Part shown: positions 33,648 to 43,159 of the stretch, piece after piece
Numbering within the stretch: the stretch's first letter is position 1
How the letters are laid out: each line of letters begins with the position of its first letter
Source: Streptomyces sp. NRRL S-31
Lineage (GTDB): Bacteria > Actinomycetota > Actinomycetes > Streptomycetales > Streptomycetaceae
Direction of reading: 5' to 3'
NCBI RefSeq assembly: GCF_000718775.1
Contig: NZ_JOCB01000016.1
Coordinates: 1-64,000, forward strand
DNA: 64,000 nucleotides
Notes under the pieces: generated by a model
Databases searched by the model: none
What the model was told of the DNA's origin: nothing
Seen by the model: the letters and a program-made list of their open reading frames with translations, nothing else
Made by a program: the position numbers and the translations under genes

Positions 33648-36638
33648 ATGCACGCACCCGAGAACGCGGTGGCGGTGATCGGAGTGGCCCTCCGAGTGCC
33701 CGGAGCCGCGGACCCGGACACCTTCTGGGACAACGTGGTCCGCGGCCACGTGGCGCTGCCGGGAGCCCTGGCTGACGGCACCCTGGGCGTCGGCGGGATC
33801 GACCGCTTCGACCGCTTCGACGCGGAGCTGTTCGGCATGACCCCCACCCAGGCGGCGGTGACCGATCCCCAGCAGCGCGTCATCACCGAAGTCGCCTGGG
33901 AGGCGCTGGAGGACGCGGGGGTCGACACCGCACGCGACCCGGGCAGGGTCGGCGTCTTCCTCGGCTGCGGCGACAGCGGCTACCGGCACCGCTACGTCGA
34001 GACCGACCCCACGCTGAGCCGTGCCGCGGGCCGCCAGCAGATCTCCCTCGGCAACGACAAGGACTACCTCGCCACCTCCCTCGCCTTCCGGCTGGGCTTC
34101 ACCGGTCCGGCCCTGACGGTCCAGACCGCCTGCTCTACCTCGCTGGTCGCCGTCCACGTCGCCATCCGCAGCCTGCTCACCTACGAGTGCGACCTCGCGA
34201 TCGCGGGCGGCGTCACCGTCCAGTTGCCGCCCGGCGCGGGCTACACCCACCACGAGGGCGACGTGGTCTCCCCGGACGGCCGCTGCCGGCCCTTCACCCG
34301 GGGCAGCCGCGGCACGGTGCCCTCCAGCGGCGCCGGAGTGGTGGTGCTGCGCCGGGCCGAGGAGGCCGGACGCGGCACCCGGGCGGTGCTGCTCGGCAGC
34401 GCGGTCAACAACGACGGCGCGGACCGGATGAGCCTGGTCGCGCCCAGCCCCCGGGGCCAGGCGGCGGTCCTGGAGGAGGCGCTGGAGGTCGCCGGCCGCA
34501 AACCGGAGGACATCGGCTTCATCGAGACGCACGGCACCGGCACGGAACTCGGCGACCAGGTCGAACTGGCGGCGCTGGCCCAGGTCTACGGCGACGCCGC
34601 GCAGCCGTGCGCACTGGGAGCGGTCAAGGCCGGCATCGGGCACACCGACACCGCCTCCGGCGTGGTCGGTCTGATCAAGACGGTGCTCGCCGTCCAGCAC
34701 GCGGTGATCCCGCCCGTCCCCGCCCAGCCCGGGGACGGCCCCGACGTACCCCTGGGATCGGACCGCTTCCGCCTCCCGCGAGAGGCCGTGCCCTGGCCCG
34801 GCGAGCGCACCCGGTACGCGGCGGTCAGCTCCTTCGGCCTGGGTGGCACCAACGCCCACGTGATCCTCGCCGAACCCCCCGTGCCCGCCGAGACGTTCGA
34901 GCCGGCCACGGCCTGGCCCGGGCGCGGGCTGGCGGTGCTCTCCGCCGCCGGTCCGGAAGCGCTGGAGCGCACCGCGGCCAGGCTCGCCACCGCGGTGCGC
35001 GAGGGCACCGGGCCGGTGAGCGAGGTCCTCGGCACTCTCTGGCACGGCCGCCGCCGGCTGCCCCACCGCTGGGCCTGCCCGGTCGAGGCGGCCGACGAGG
35101 CGTCGGCGCGCGCCGCGCTGGCGGACGCGCTGGAGTCGGCGTCGGTCCTGGCGAAGGCGGTGTCCGAACCCTCCGTCGCCGTCCTGCTGCCCGGCCAGGG
35201 CGTCACCCTGGCCGGTACCGGACGGCAACTGCTCGCCGCCGACTCCGACTTCGCCCGCGAATGGGGCGACACGCGGGCCCTGGTGCGCGCGTGCGGCGGC
35301 CCGGACCTGGAGGGCTGCTGGACCTGGCCGGCCGACGACCCGCGCTGGCTGCGCACCGACCTCGTCCAGCCGCTGCTGTTCAGCCTGGAACTCGCCCTGC
35401 TCCACGGGCTGCGTCGCCGTGGTGTCACACCGTCGGTCCTCCTCGGCCACAGCATCGGCGAACTGGTCGCCGCCACCTGGGCGGGAGTCTTCTCCGAGGA
35501 GGACGGCGCGACCGCGGCGGTCGAACGCGGCCGGCTGATGAGCCTCGCCCCGGCCGGCGCGATGACCGCTGTCCTGGCCGGTGAGGACACCGCACGGGAG
35601 CTGGCCGAGGGCGTCCCGGTCGACGTCTGCGCGGTGAACGCCGCCGACACCGTGGTCCTCGGCGGGGCGGCGGAACACATCGCCCGGGTCGAGGAGCGCT
35701 GCCGTGCCCGGGGCGTGAAGGTCCGCCGGCTGCACACCGCGCACGCCTTCCACTCCCGTTCCATGGCCGAAGCCGCCGAGGCGTTCACCGACGTGGTGGG
35801 CACCCTCACGCTGCACGCGCCCCGGGAGCGGGTGCTGTCCAACGTCACCGGGGCGCCGCTCGAAGCGGCACAGGCCACCGACCCCGCCTACTGGGGCCGC
35901 CAGCTGCGCGGCACCGTCCGCTTCGCCGACGCGGTGGAGACCCTGCTGGGCGCCTCGCCGGGCGTCGTCCTGGAGGCCGGTCCGGGACGGACCTTCGCCT
36001 CCCAACTGCGGCGCGCGACCCGGGGAGCGCAGCACCGTCCCGTCATCGCCGAACTGCTCGGCGACGGCACCCGCGACGAGGCGACGGTGCACCTGGCCGC
36101 ACTCGGCTCCGCCTGGGCGGCCGGCTGCGCGACCGACGCCCTCGTCACCCCGCCCGCCGGCCCGGCCAGGATCCCCGGCTACGCGTTCGCCGACACCCGC
36201 CACTGGACGGCCGCCGGACCGGACGGCCACCCGGCCCCTTCGGCGGCGCCCGGAACCGCCACCGCCCGGCCGGAGCAGCCGGGCCACGATGCCGCCGCCG
36301 GTCCCGCGCCGGACGGACCCGGGGCGGACGGTCCCGGGGCGGGGGAGACACCGGCCCTGCTGGCCGCCCTCTGGCAGGAGTCGTTCGGCGGTCCGGCGAT
36401 CCGCCCGGACGACAACTTCTTCGAACTGGGCGGCACCTCGCTCCAGGCGGCGCAGCTCATCTCCGTCGTCAACGACCAGCTGCTGGTCGAGGTGCGCCTC
36501 CAGGACCTGTACGAGCACTCCACGTTCGGCGACTTCGCGACGCTGGTGGAGGAGCTGCTGCGCGAACGCGACGACGCCCACCTGCTGGAACTGCTGGCCG
36601 AGATCGAGGCGCAGGGCGAAGGGGAGGGGCTGGCGTGA
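33648..36638 (+). CDS. Type I PKS module KS-AT-ACP, malonyl-type
   Basis: 996 residues. The ketosynthase (about 1-410) has TACSTSLVAVH with the active Cys, ETHGTGTELGD and VKAGIGHTDTASG with the two His. The acyltransferase (about 500-810) has VLLGHSIGELVAATWAG and HTAHAFHSRSM; the HAFH motif predicts malonyl-CoA. The ACP (about 900-970) is NFFELGGTSLQAAQL. There is no KR, DH or ER, so the beta-keto group stays unless another enzyme acts. The short C-terminal tail (LLELLAEIEAQGEGEGLA) looks like a docking element for the next proteins. It extends a peptidyl chain by two carbons. Confidence 0.95.
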   Translation: MHAPENAVAVIGVALRVPGAADPDTFWDNVVRGHVALPGALADGTLGVGGIDRFDRFDAELFGMTPTQAAVTDPQQRVITEVAWEALEDAGVDTARDPGRVGVFLGCGDSGYRHRYVETDPTLSRAAGRQQISLGNDKDYLATSLAFRLGFTGPALTVQTACSTSLVAVHVAIRSLLTYECDLAIAGGVTVQLPPGAGYTHHEGDVVSPDGRCRPFTRGSRGTVPSSGAGVVVLRRAEEAGRGTRAVLLGSAVNNDGADRMSLVAPSPRGQAAVLEEALEVAGRKPEDIGFIETHGTGTELGDQVELAALAQVYGDAAQPCALGAVKAGIGHTDTASGVVGLIKTVLAVQHAVIPPVPAQPGDGPDVPLGSDRFRLPREAVPWPGERTRYAAVSSFGLGGTNAHVILAEPPVPAETFEPATAWPGRGLAVLSAAGPEALERTAARLATAVREGTGPVSEVLGTLWHGRRRLPHRWACPVEAADEASARAALADALESASVLAKAVSEPSVAVLLPGQGVTLAGTGRQLLAADSDFAREWGDTRALVRACGGPDLEGCWTWPADDPRWLRTDLVQPLLFSLELALLHGLRRRGVTPSVLLGHSIGELVAATWAGVFSEEDGATAAVERGRLMSLAPAGAMTAVLAGEDTARELAEGVPVDVCAVNAADTVVLGGAAEHIARVEERCRARGVKVRRLHTAHAFHSRSMAEAAEAFTDVVGTLTLHAPRERVLSNVTGAPLEAAQATDPAYWGRQLRGTVRFADAVETLLGASPGVVLEAGPGRTFASQLRRATRGAQHRPVIAELLGDGTRDEATVHLAALGSAWAAGCATDALVTPPAGPARIPGYAFADTRHWTAAGPDGHPAPSAAPGTATARPEQPGHDAAAGPAPDGPGADGPGAGETPALLAALWQESFGGPAIRPDDNFFELGGTSLQAAQLISVVNDQLLVEVRLQDLYEHSTFGDFATLVEELLRERDDAHLLELLAEIEAQGEGEGLA

Positions 36639-37780
36639 GCGGCATCGACGAACGGCTCGGACAACTGACCCCCGAGCAGCGCGAAGCGCTCCGGCTCCGG
36701 CTGCGGGAACGCGCCCGGCGAGCCCCGGACGTTCCCGCACCGCCGGGCGAGGTGCCACCGGTCCGGCTGAGCCTGTACTTCTTCCCCCAGGCCCGCGCCC
36801 TCGCCGCCCCCGACTACTACGGCATGCTGCTGCGGGCCTGCGAGTTCGCCGACGAGCGGGGCTTTCACGCCGCCTGGTTCCCGGAACGGCACTTCGTGGA
36901 CTTCGGCGGATCACACCCCAACCCCGCCGTCCTCGCCGCCGCGGTGGCCGCCAGGACCCGGCGGCTGCGACTGCGGGCCGGCAGCGTCGCCGCCCCGCTG
37001 CACCATCCGGTCCGCATCGCCGAGGAGTGGGCGGTGGTGGACAACCTCTCCGGCGGCCGGGTCGGCGTCTCCTTCGCCAGCGGCTGGCACCCGGACGACT
37101 TCGTACTGGCCCGGGAGCCCTACGACGAGCGCAAGAAGACGCTGATGCGCACCGTCGAACAGGTACGGCGGCTCTGGGCGGGCGAGCACCTGGCCTTCCC
37201 CAGCACCGCCGGAGCACCGCCGCGGGTGGCCGCCCAGCCGCGCCCGGTCCAGCCCGAGCTGCCGGTGTGGATCACGGCCGCCGGTAACCCGGAGACCTTC
37301 CAGGCGGCGGGCACGGCCGGGTACGGCGTGATGACCGCGCTGCTGGGGCAGACCCTGCGGCAACTGCGCGAGAACGTGGCCCGGTACCGGGCCGCCTGGC
37401 GCGACGCCGGGCATCCCGGCCCGGGCGACGTCGTCGTGATGACCCACGCGCACGTCAGCGACGAGCCCGGCCTGGAGGCGAGGCTGCGGCCCGCCCTCCA
37501 CGACTACCTGTCCTCCTACCGGGCGCAGACCGGCGGCGGCGACGAACACGTCCTGCTCGAGGCCGCCTTCCAGGACTACCTGGCGGGCCCCTCGCTCCTG
37601 GGCACACCGGCCAAGGCCGCCGCGGTGCTGGCGCGGCTCGCCGAGGCGGGCGCCGACGAGGTGGGCTGCCTCATCGACTTCGGACTGCCGGCCCAGGACG
37701 TGCTGGACGGCCTCCCCAGGCTGGCCGCGCTGGCGCCCACCGCCCGGCCCGCCTCCGCCGACGGCGACAGGAGCCAGTGA
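36635..37780 (+). CDS. Luciferase-like flavin monooxygenase, MupA/Atu3640 family
   Basis: 381 residues from GTG overlapping the PKS stop (GGGGAGGGG ahead). It starts LGQLTPEQREALRLRLRERA, a helical segment also seen at the start of the next NRPS. The TIM-barrel luciferase-like domain follows: RLSLYFFPQARALAAPDYYG, FPERHFVDFGGSHPNPAVLA, VSFASGWHPDDFVLAREPY and PVWITAAGNPETFQAAG. MupA/Atu3640-type enzymes are found between modules of NRPS-PKS lines and oxidise carrier-bound chains. Here the likely substrate is the beta-keto acyl chain on the preceding ACP, by hydroxylation or Baeyer-Villiger-like insertion. Confidence 0.9.
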   Translation: MSGIDERLGQLTPEQREALRLRLRERARRAPDVPAPPGEVPPVRLSLYFFPQARALAAPDYYGMLLRACEFADERGFHAAWFPERHFVDFGGSHPNPAVLAAAVAARTRRLRLRAGSVAAPLHHPVRIAEEWAVVDNLSGGRVGVSFASGWHPDDFVLAREPYDERKKTLMRTVEQVRRLWAGEHLAFPSTAGAPPRVAAQPRPVQPELPVWITAAGNPETFQAAGTAGYGVMTALLGQTLRQLRENVARYRAAWRDAGHPGPGDVVVMTHAHVSDEPGLEARLRPALHDYLSSYRAQTGGGDEHVLLEAAFQDYLAGPSLLGTPAKAAAVLARLAEAGADEVGCLIDFGLPAQDVLDGLPRLAALAPTARPASADGDRSQ

Positions 37781-40700
37781 CCGTGACCCGACCGCGCACC
37801 GTCGCAGACCGACTGGCCCGGCTGACCCCCCAGCAGCGGGCGGCCCTCCAGCGCAGGCTGCGGGCAGGGGAGGAGAACCCCGCCACCGAGCCGGACCTCA
37901 CCCGGCGCACCGGCGACCGCTCCGTCTCCCCGCTGGGCCTGGACCAGGAGCGCATCTGGATCCTCGACCAGCTCGACCCCGGCCGGCACACGTACAACAT
38001 CAGCACCGGCCTGCGCTTCGAGGGCGCCTTCGACGAGGAGGCGTTCCGGGAGGCCGTCGCGACACTGATCCGCCGCCACGAACTGCTCCGCTCCCGCGTC
38101 GAGGTCCACGACGGCCTGCCGGTGCTGCGGGTGAGCGACGAGTTCGAGACGCCCGTGGAGTTCCTCGACCTGCGAGCCGAACCGGACCGCGTCGAGGAGA
38201 CCGTACGCACGCTGGTGCGGCGGCCGTTCGACCTCGCCGCCGGAGGACTGCTGCGGATCGTCGTGGTACGGGCCGCCGACGACGACCACCAGGTGATCGA
38301 GACGATGCACCACTCGGTCACCGACCAGTGGTCCTTCGTCCGCCTCAACCGCGAGCTCCTGGAACACTACCGCGCGATCCGCGAGGGCCGCCCCTCACGG
38401 GCCCCCGAACTCCCCGTCCAGTACGGCGACTTCGCCGTCTGGCAGCGCCGGCACTTCACCGGCGCCCGCCAACAGGCGGAGCGCGACTTCTGGCGCACCT
38501 ACCTCGACGGCGTGCCACCGCACCTGCCACTGCCCTACGATGCGCCCCCGCAGGACGGCGGGCACGACGGCAGGCACCACTACTTCCGGCTCGACGACGA
38601 GCTGAGCGCCGCCTTCCTGGCGATGTGCCGCACCCGGCGGCTCACCCTGTCCGACGCGCTGCTCGCCGTCTACGTGGGCCTGCTGTACGAGGAGACCGGA
38701 TCGCGGGACATCGTCGTCGGCCTGCCGAGCGCGACCCGCGGCCGGCCCGAGACCCACGACCTGATCGGCTTCCTGCTGACCAACGTCCCGCTCCGCGCCG
38801 AGCTGCCCGCCGACCCGACACCGACGCTGATCCTGCGAGCGGTACGGCAGGCGTCGGCGGCCGTCGCCGACCACCGTGAAGTGCCGTTCAGCGAGATCGT
38901 CGACGCGGTCTCGCCGACGCGCAGCCTCGACCGCTACCCGCTGCTCCAGACCATGCACCTCGTCCTGGACTTCGACGACACCGTGGTCCAGGTACCCGAC
39001 GCCGAGGTCCACGGCGTCGAAGTCGAGGACGGCGTCTCGCCCATGGACATCACGGTCGGCTGGTGGCGGGCGGGGGAGCGGCTGTACGGGCGGTTCGAGT
39101 ACCGCACCGAGCTGTTCACCGCCGCCACCGTCGACCGGCTCGTCAGCCGTCTGCTGGAGCTGGTACGGGTCTTCGTGGAGCGGCCCGGCGAACCACTGCG
39201 CGCCCGCGCGGTGGTCCCCGCCCCCGCCCCGGCCGCCACCGCGGCACCCCCGGCGGCCGGCCCGGCCGGCCCGCCGCCCGCGGAACTGCGCCGGATCACG
39301 GAGGTCTGGCGGGAGGTGCTGGGGACCGAGCCGGGACCGGACGACAACTTCTTCGAGTGCGGCGGCACGTCCCTGACGGCGATCAGGCTGTCCCACGCGC
39401 TGCGCCGGGCCGGGTTCGCCCTCAACGCCCGCCAGGTGTTCCGTGCCCCCACCATGCGCGGTCAACTGGCCCTGGCCGGGCCGCGGCAGGCCGACGCCCC
39501 CGACGGCGGGCCGCGGCCGGAGGGCGCGGTCAGCCCCGAGCAGGAGGACCTGCTGGAGGGCGGTCTGCCGCACCCGGAACTGTGGGCGCACAGCCTCGTC
39601 CTCACCGCGGGCCGGCCCATGGACCCCGAGTGGCTGCGCGTGGTCCTCAAAAGGGTGGCGGCCGCCCACCCGGGCCTCGGCTCGACGTTCCGGCGCACCG
39701 GCACCGGCTGGCGCTCGGACGCCACCGACAGCCGGCTGTGGAGCGTCGAGGAACCGGGCACGGACCCGGCCCGGGTCGCGGCCGCCCACCGCGCCGCCTT
39801 CACCCTGCGCGACGGACCGCTCTTCGCGGCCTCCCTGATCCCCGGCCGGCCGGACCGGATCGTACTGACCGCGCATCACCTGGTCGTGGACGGTCTGTCC
39901 TGGCAGATCCTGGTGGACGACCTCGACCGGGCCTACCGGGGCGCCCGGCCGATCGCCGAAACCTCGCACCCGTCGGTGTACGCTGCCGCCTGGCGCGACC
40001 ACGACGTACGGGGGCAGCGCGACTACTGGCACCGCCAGGTGGAGGGCATCGTGCCGCTCGGCTGCCGCACCGGCCGGCCCGACCGGCTCGGCGGCGAGAC
40101 CACGCACCGGGTCAGGGCGGCGATCCCGCCGGGTGCCGACGCCGCCCACCGGCCGGCCGAGGCGCTGACGGCTCTCGCCCGGGCCGCCCGGCCCTGGTTC
40201 GGCGGCGGGGACGTCGTACTCGACCTGATCGGCCCGGGACGCGAACTGCCGCCCGTGGACGGCTGGGACCCGGCACGCGCCGTGGGCTTCTACGCCACTG
40301 CCCACCCGGTCCGCCTCGCCCTCGGCGACGATCCCGGCCACCACCTCCGCCAGGTCGGCCGGGCCCTGGACGCCGTACCGGACGGGGGCAACGGCTACCT
40401 GGCGCTGCGCTGGTCCGCCGACCCGGCCGTACGCCGCTCGGTCGCGGGCTGGGGACGAGCCGAGCTGTCCTTCAACTACCTGGGCGCGCTGCTGACCGGC
40501 CGGCCGGACGCGGACGACGAGCCGCTGTTCACCGTCGCCGAGCAGATCGGCCCGTCGGGCAACGACGACGCCACCCGCTACCACGCCGTCGCCGTCCTCT
40601 TCGAGTACGACGGCGAAGAGGCCGTGTTCACCTGGAAGTTCAACCCCGACGCGGTCGACGGCGCGGCCGTACGGGCCGTGGCGGCCACGGCCGCCGAGGA

Positions 40701-40821
40701 GTTCACCCGGCTGGCCCGGCAGGGCGGCTCCCAGCCGCCCTCGACGACGGGCATGTCCCTGCACGAAGTGAACCGCATGCTCGCGGAACTGACCCGAGAG
40801 AAGAAGAGCCGATCCGCATGA
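37777..40821 (+). CDS. NRPS, C-PCP-E protein without an adenylation domain
   Basis: 1014 residues from GTG overlapping the monooxygenase stop. The start carries the LARLTPQQRAALQRRLRAGE segment like that of the monooxygenase. The C domain (about 45-470) has ETMHHSVTDQWSF. The carrier is NFFECGGTSLTAIRL (about 530). The last domain (about 570-980) is an epimerase type by AHHLVVDGLSWQIL and ELSFNYLGALL. The usual EGHGRE motif reads LIGPGRE, so the catalytic Glu is replaced by Ile. The carrier must be loaded in trans, possibly by the stand-alone A enzyme. There is no thioesterase; the stop overlaps the exporter start. Confidence 0.93.
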   Translation: MTVTRPRTVADRLARLTPQQRAALQRRLRAGEENPATEPDLTRRTGDRSVSPLGLDQERIWILDQLDPGRHTYNISTGLRFEGAFDEEAFREAVATLIRRHELLRSRVEVHDGLPVLRVSDEFETPVEFLDLRAEPDRVEETVRTLVRRPFDLAAGGLLRIVVVRAADDDHQVIETMHHSVTDQWSFVRLNRELLEHYRAIREGRPSRAPELPVQYGDFAVWQRRHFTGARQQAERDFWRTYLDGVPPHLPLPYDAPPQDGGHDGRHHYFRLDDELSAAFLAMCRTRRLTLSDALLAVYVGLLYEETGSRDIVVGLPSATRGRPETHDLIGFLLTNVPLRAELPADPTPTLILRAVRQASAAVADHREVPFSEIVDAVSPTRSLDRYPLLQTMHLVLDFDDTVVQVPDAEVHGVEVEDGVSPMDITVGWWRAGERLYGRFEYRTELFTAATVDRLVSRLLELVRVFVERPGEPLRARAVVPAPAPAATAAPPAAGPAGPPPAELRRITEVWREVLGTEPGPDDNFFECGGTSLTAIRLSHALRRAGFALNARQVFRAPTMRGQLALAGPRQADAPDGGPRPEGAVSPEQEDLLEGGLPHPELWAHSLVLTAGRPMDPEWLRVVLKRVAAAHPGLGSTFRRTGTGWRSDATDSRLWSVEEPGTDPARVAAAHRAAFTLRDGPLFAASLIPGRPDRIVLTAHHLVVDGLSWQILVDDLDRAYRGARPIAETSHPSVYAAAWRDHDVRGQRDYWHRQVEGIVPLGCRTGRPDRLGGETTHRVRAAIPPGADAAHRPAEALTALARAARPWFGGGDVVLDLIGPGRELPPVDGWDPARAVGFYATAHPVRLALGDDPGHHLRQVGRALDAVPDGGNGYLALRWSADPAVRRSVAGWGRAELSFNYLGALLTGRPDADDEPLFTVAEQIGPSGNDDATRYHAVAVLFEYDGEEAVFTWKFNPDAVDGAAVRAVAATAAEEFTRLARQGGSQPPSTTGMSLHEVNRMLAELTREKKSRSA

Positions 40822-42104
40822 CATCGACGACCGCCCGTGACCGGCGGCCCCTGACCGCGCTGGCGACGGCGAACTACCTGTCGTGGATCGGCAACACCAT
40901 GACCCTGGTCGCGGTGCCGCTCTACGTACTGGACATCTCGTCCAGCGCCACCCAGGCGGGAGCGGCGGGGTTCGCCAACGCCCTGCCCATGATCGTGGCC
41001 GGACTCGCCGGGGGAGTGATCGCCGACCGGGTCGGCCCGAAGCGCACCAGCGTGGTCGCCGACCTGGCCGCGGCGGCCTGCATGGCCGCGGTGCCGTTGC
41101 TGCACGGCACGGTCGGTCTCGCCCTGCCGGCGCTGATGGCGCTGCTGTTCCTGCGCACCCTCGCCGACGCGCCGGGTGCCGCGGCCCGGCTGGCCCTGCT
41201 GCCACGGGTGACCGCCCGCGCCCAGGTGCGGCCGGAGACCGCCAACTCGCTGTTCGCCTCCGCCCAGCGCGTGGCGTTCGTGGTCGGCCCGCCGGCGGCG
41301 GCGCTGATGGCGGGCCTGACCGGTCCCACCGCCGTGCTCTACGTGGACGCGGGCACCTTCCTCGCCTCGGCTCTGCTCATCATGACGGTGCCGGACGGGG
41401 GATCGGTGCGGCAGGCCGACGCGGCGCGGGAGGCCGCGGCCCGGCCGGGCCTGAGGCGGGAGGTGACCGAGGGGGTGCGCTACATCCTGCGCACCCCCGT
41501 GCTCGCCGCCATCATCAGCGTGGTGGTGTGCACCAACTTCCTGGACGACGCGCTGACTCCGGTGGTGCTGCCCGTGTACAGCCGCGAACTGCTGGGCGGC
41601 GAACGGGCGGTGGGACTGCTGCTCGCGGCCAACGGCATCGGGGCGGTCGTCGGATCGTTCGCCTACGCCCCGGCGAGCCGCCGGCTTCTGGCCAACCGCT
41701 GGGCGACCTTCGTCGGCTGCTTCGCGCTGATCTGCGCCGCCCGGCTGGCCATGGTCGCCGAACCCGGACTGTGGATCATGCTGGCGGTCTCGTTCGCCAT
41801 CGGGCTGGCCAGCGGCCCGGTCAATCCCCTCGTCACCGGCGTCGTCGAGCGGTCCACCCCGCCGGACATGCTCGGCAGGGTCTGGGGCGCGGTGATGGCC
41901 ATGGCCTTCGCCGCCGCGCCGGTCGGCATCTTCGCCACGGGCTGGCTCGCACAGAACATCGGCCTGCGCACCACGCTGGGCATCTTCGGCGGCCTGTACG
42001 TGGTCCTCATCTGCTACCTCGTCATGAACCGGCCGCTGCGCGGCCTGGCCCGGCCCGCCGGCACGGAGACACCGGCCCCGGAGGACGCGGCAACGGCACG
42101 CTGA
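40818..42104 (+). CDS. MFS exporter of the biosynthetic cluster
   Basis: 428 residues, about twelve membrane segments. The N-terminal part (ALATANYLSWIGNTMTLVAV) and the loop GGVIADRVGPKRTSVVAD are those of the enterobactin-exporter-like (EntS/MFS-3) branch common beside NRPS genes. ATGA overlap with the C-PCP-E gene places it in the same transcript. It most likely exports the cluster product and confers self-protection. Confidence 0.92.
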   Translation: MTSTTARDRRPLTALATANYLSWIGNTMTLVAVPLYVLDISSSATQAGAAGFANALPMIVAGLAGGVIADRVGPKRTSVVADLAAAACMAAVPLLHGTVGLALPALMALLFLRTLADAPGAAARLALLPRVTARAQVRPETANSLFASAQRVAFVVGPPAAALMAGLTGPTAVLYVDAGTFLASALLIMTVPDGGSVRQADAAREAAARPGLRREVTEGVRYILRTPVLAAIISVVVCTNFLDDALTPVVLPVYSRELLGGERAVGLLLAANGIGAVVGSFAYAPASRRLLANRWATFVGCFALICAARLAMVAEPGLWIMLAVSFAIGLASGPVNPLVTGVVERSTPPDMLGRVWGAVMAMAFAAAPVGIFATGWLAQNIGLRTTLGIFGGLYVVLICYLVMNRPLRGLARPAGTETPAPEDAATAR

Positions 42105-42171
42105 CCCGCCACCGCGGGCGTGGACGGTTTCGCCCTGCGCGCAACGGTCCCCGCCCGGCCGGTCCCGCGGC

Positions 42172-42177
42172 CTAGCC
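42172..42177 (+). promoter_or_regulatory. -10 element TAGCCT of a leaderless promoter
   Basis: TAGCCT lies 7 bases before the ATG at 42185; no ribosome site is present. This suggests that the oxidoreductase gene has its own promoter and is separate from the assembly-line operon. Confidence 0.45.
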
Positions 42178-42184
42178 TCCTGAC

Positions 42185-43117
42185 ATGCTGCCACCGATCG
42201 TTTCCGTACAGGCCCAGCCGCGGGACGCCGCCTCCTGGACCACCCTGGCCCGGCGCGTCGAAGCCGGGGGGTACGACGCTCTGCTCGTCGCCGACCACCC
42301 GGGTACGGCCGCCTCCCCGTTCGTCGCCCTGGCCGCCGCGGCGGCGGTCACCGAACGCCTCGGCGTGGGCTCCTACGTCTCCCACGCGGGCGTCCGCGAG
42401 CCGCTGCTGCTCGCGTCGGACGTCGCCACCCTGGACGTGGTCTCCGGCGGGCGCGCGCGGCTGGCCCTGGGGGCCGGCCACACCCCGGCCGAATGGGAGA
42501 TGCTGGGCAGGCGGCGGCCCGACGTCGCGGGGCGCGTGCGGCGTTTCCAGGTCGTGGCCGAGGCGTGCCGCGCCCTCCTCGCGGGGGAGACGGTCACCCT
42601 CGACGGCCCCGAGGCTCGAGCCCACGAGGCCCGGCTCACCAGCCCCCGCCCCGTCCGGCACCGGGTGCCGTTCACCTTCGGAGGCGGCAACACCGCCCTG
42701 CTGCGCTGGGCCGGGGCGCACGCGGACGTGGTGGGACTGAGCGGACTGGGGCGTACCCTGCCCGACGGCCGCACCCACGAGGTGCGCTGGAACGGCGCGG
42801 ACATCGATCGCCAGGTCGCCCTGGTCGAAGAGGGCGCCTCAGCCCGGGCCGCCGCCCCGGCCCGCGAGGCGCTGGTGCAGATGGTGGAGATCACCGACGA
42901 CGCCGGCGCCGCGGCACACGGGATCGCCGAGCGCCTCCACTGCGACGCGGCCGACGTGCTCGCCTCGCCCTACGCCTGGATCGGCACGGTGCGGGAGATC
43001 GCGGCCGCGATGGCCGAGCACCGGCGCCGCTGGGGAATCACCCGCTACGTCGTCCGCGAGGCGCACCTGGAGGCGGTGGACCGGGTACGCGCCCACCTCG
43101 CCCACGCCACCCGGTGA
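42185..43117 (+). CDS. LLM-class oxidoreductase, probably F420-dependent
   Basis: 310 residues. A luciferase-like TIM barrel: YDALLVADHPGTAASPFVAL, ERLGVGSYVSHAGVREPLL, LDVVSGGRARLALGAGHTPAEW and FGGGNTALLRWAGAHADVVG. The pattern fits the streptomycete F420-dependent subgroup (TIGR03621-like). It is 80 bases after the exporter and has its own leaderless-type promoter, so cluster membership is uncertain. F420 enzymes of this type reduce or oxidise alcohols, imines or enones. Confidence 0.85.
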   Translation: MLPPIVSVQAQPRDAASWTTLARRVEAGGYDALLVADHPGTAASPFVALAAAAAVTERLGVGSYVSHAGVREPLLLASDVATLDVVSGGRARLALGAGHTPAEWEMLGRRRPDVAGRVRRFQVVAEACRALLAGETVTLDGPEARAHEARLTSPRPVRHRVPFTFGGGNTALLRWAGAHADVVGLSGLGRTLPDGRTHEVRWNGADIDRQVALVEEGASARAAAPAREALVQMVEITDDAGAAAHGIAERLHCDAADVLASPYAWIGTVREIAAAMAEHRRRWGITRYVVREAHLEAVDRVRAHLAHATR

Positions 43118-43119
43118 AC

Positions 43120-43153
43120 CCGCGCGGTGGCCGCCACCCGGGCCACCGCGCGG
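43120..43153. terminator. Bidirectional terminator closing the biosynthetic region
   Basis: Perfect 12-bp stem CCGCGCGGTGGC / GCCACCGCGCGG with a 10-base loop, filling the gap between two convergent genes. Confidence 0.75.
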
Positions 43154-43159
43154 TTCCGC

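Noticed and set aside
33441..37217. 1258-residue minus-strand open frame across the PKS gene
   Set aside because: No recognisable domain; antisense to KS-AT-ACP and to the monooxygenase gene.
24924..42104. MbtH-like protein or phosphopantetheinyl transferase inside the cluster
   Set aside because: No frame with an MbtH signature or a PPTase motif was seen; the small coupled frames before the first NRPS do not match either.
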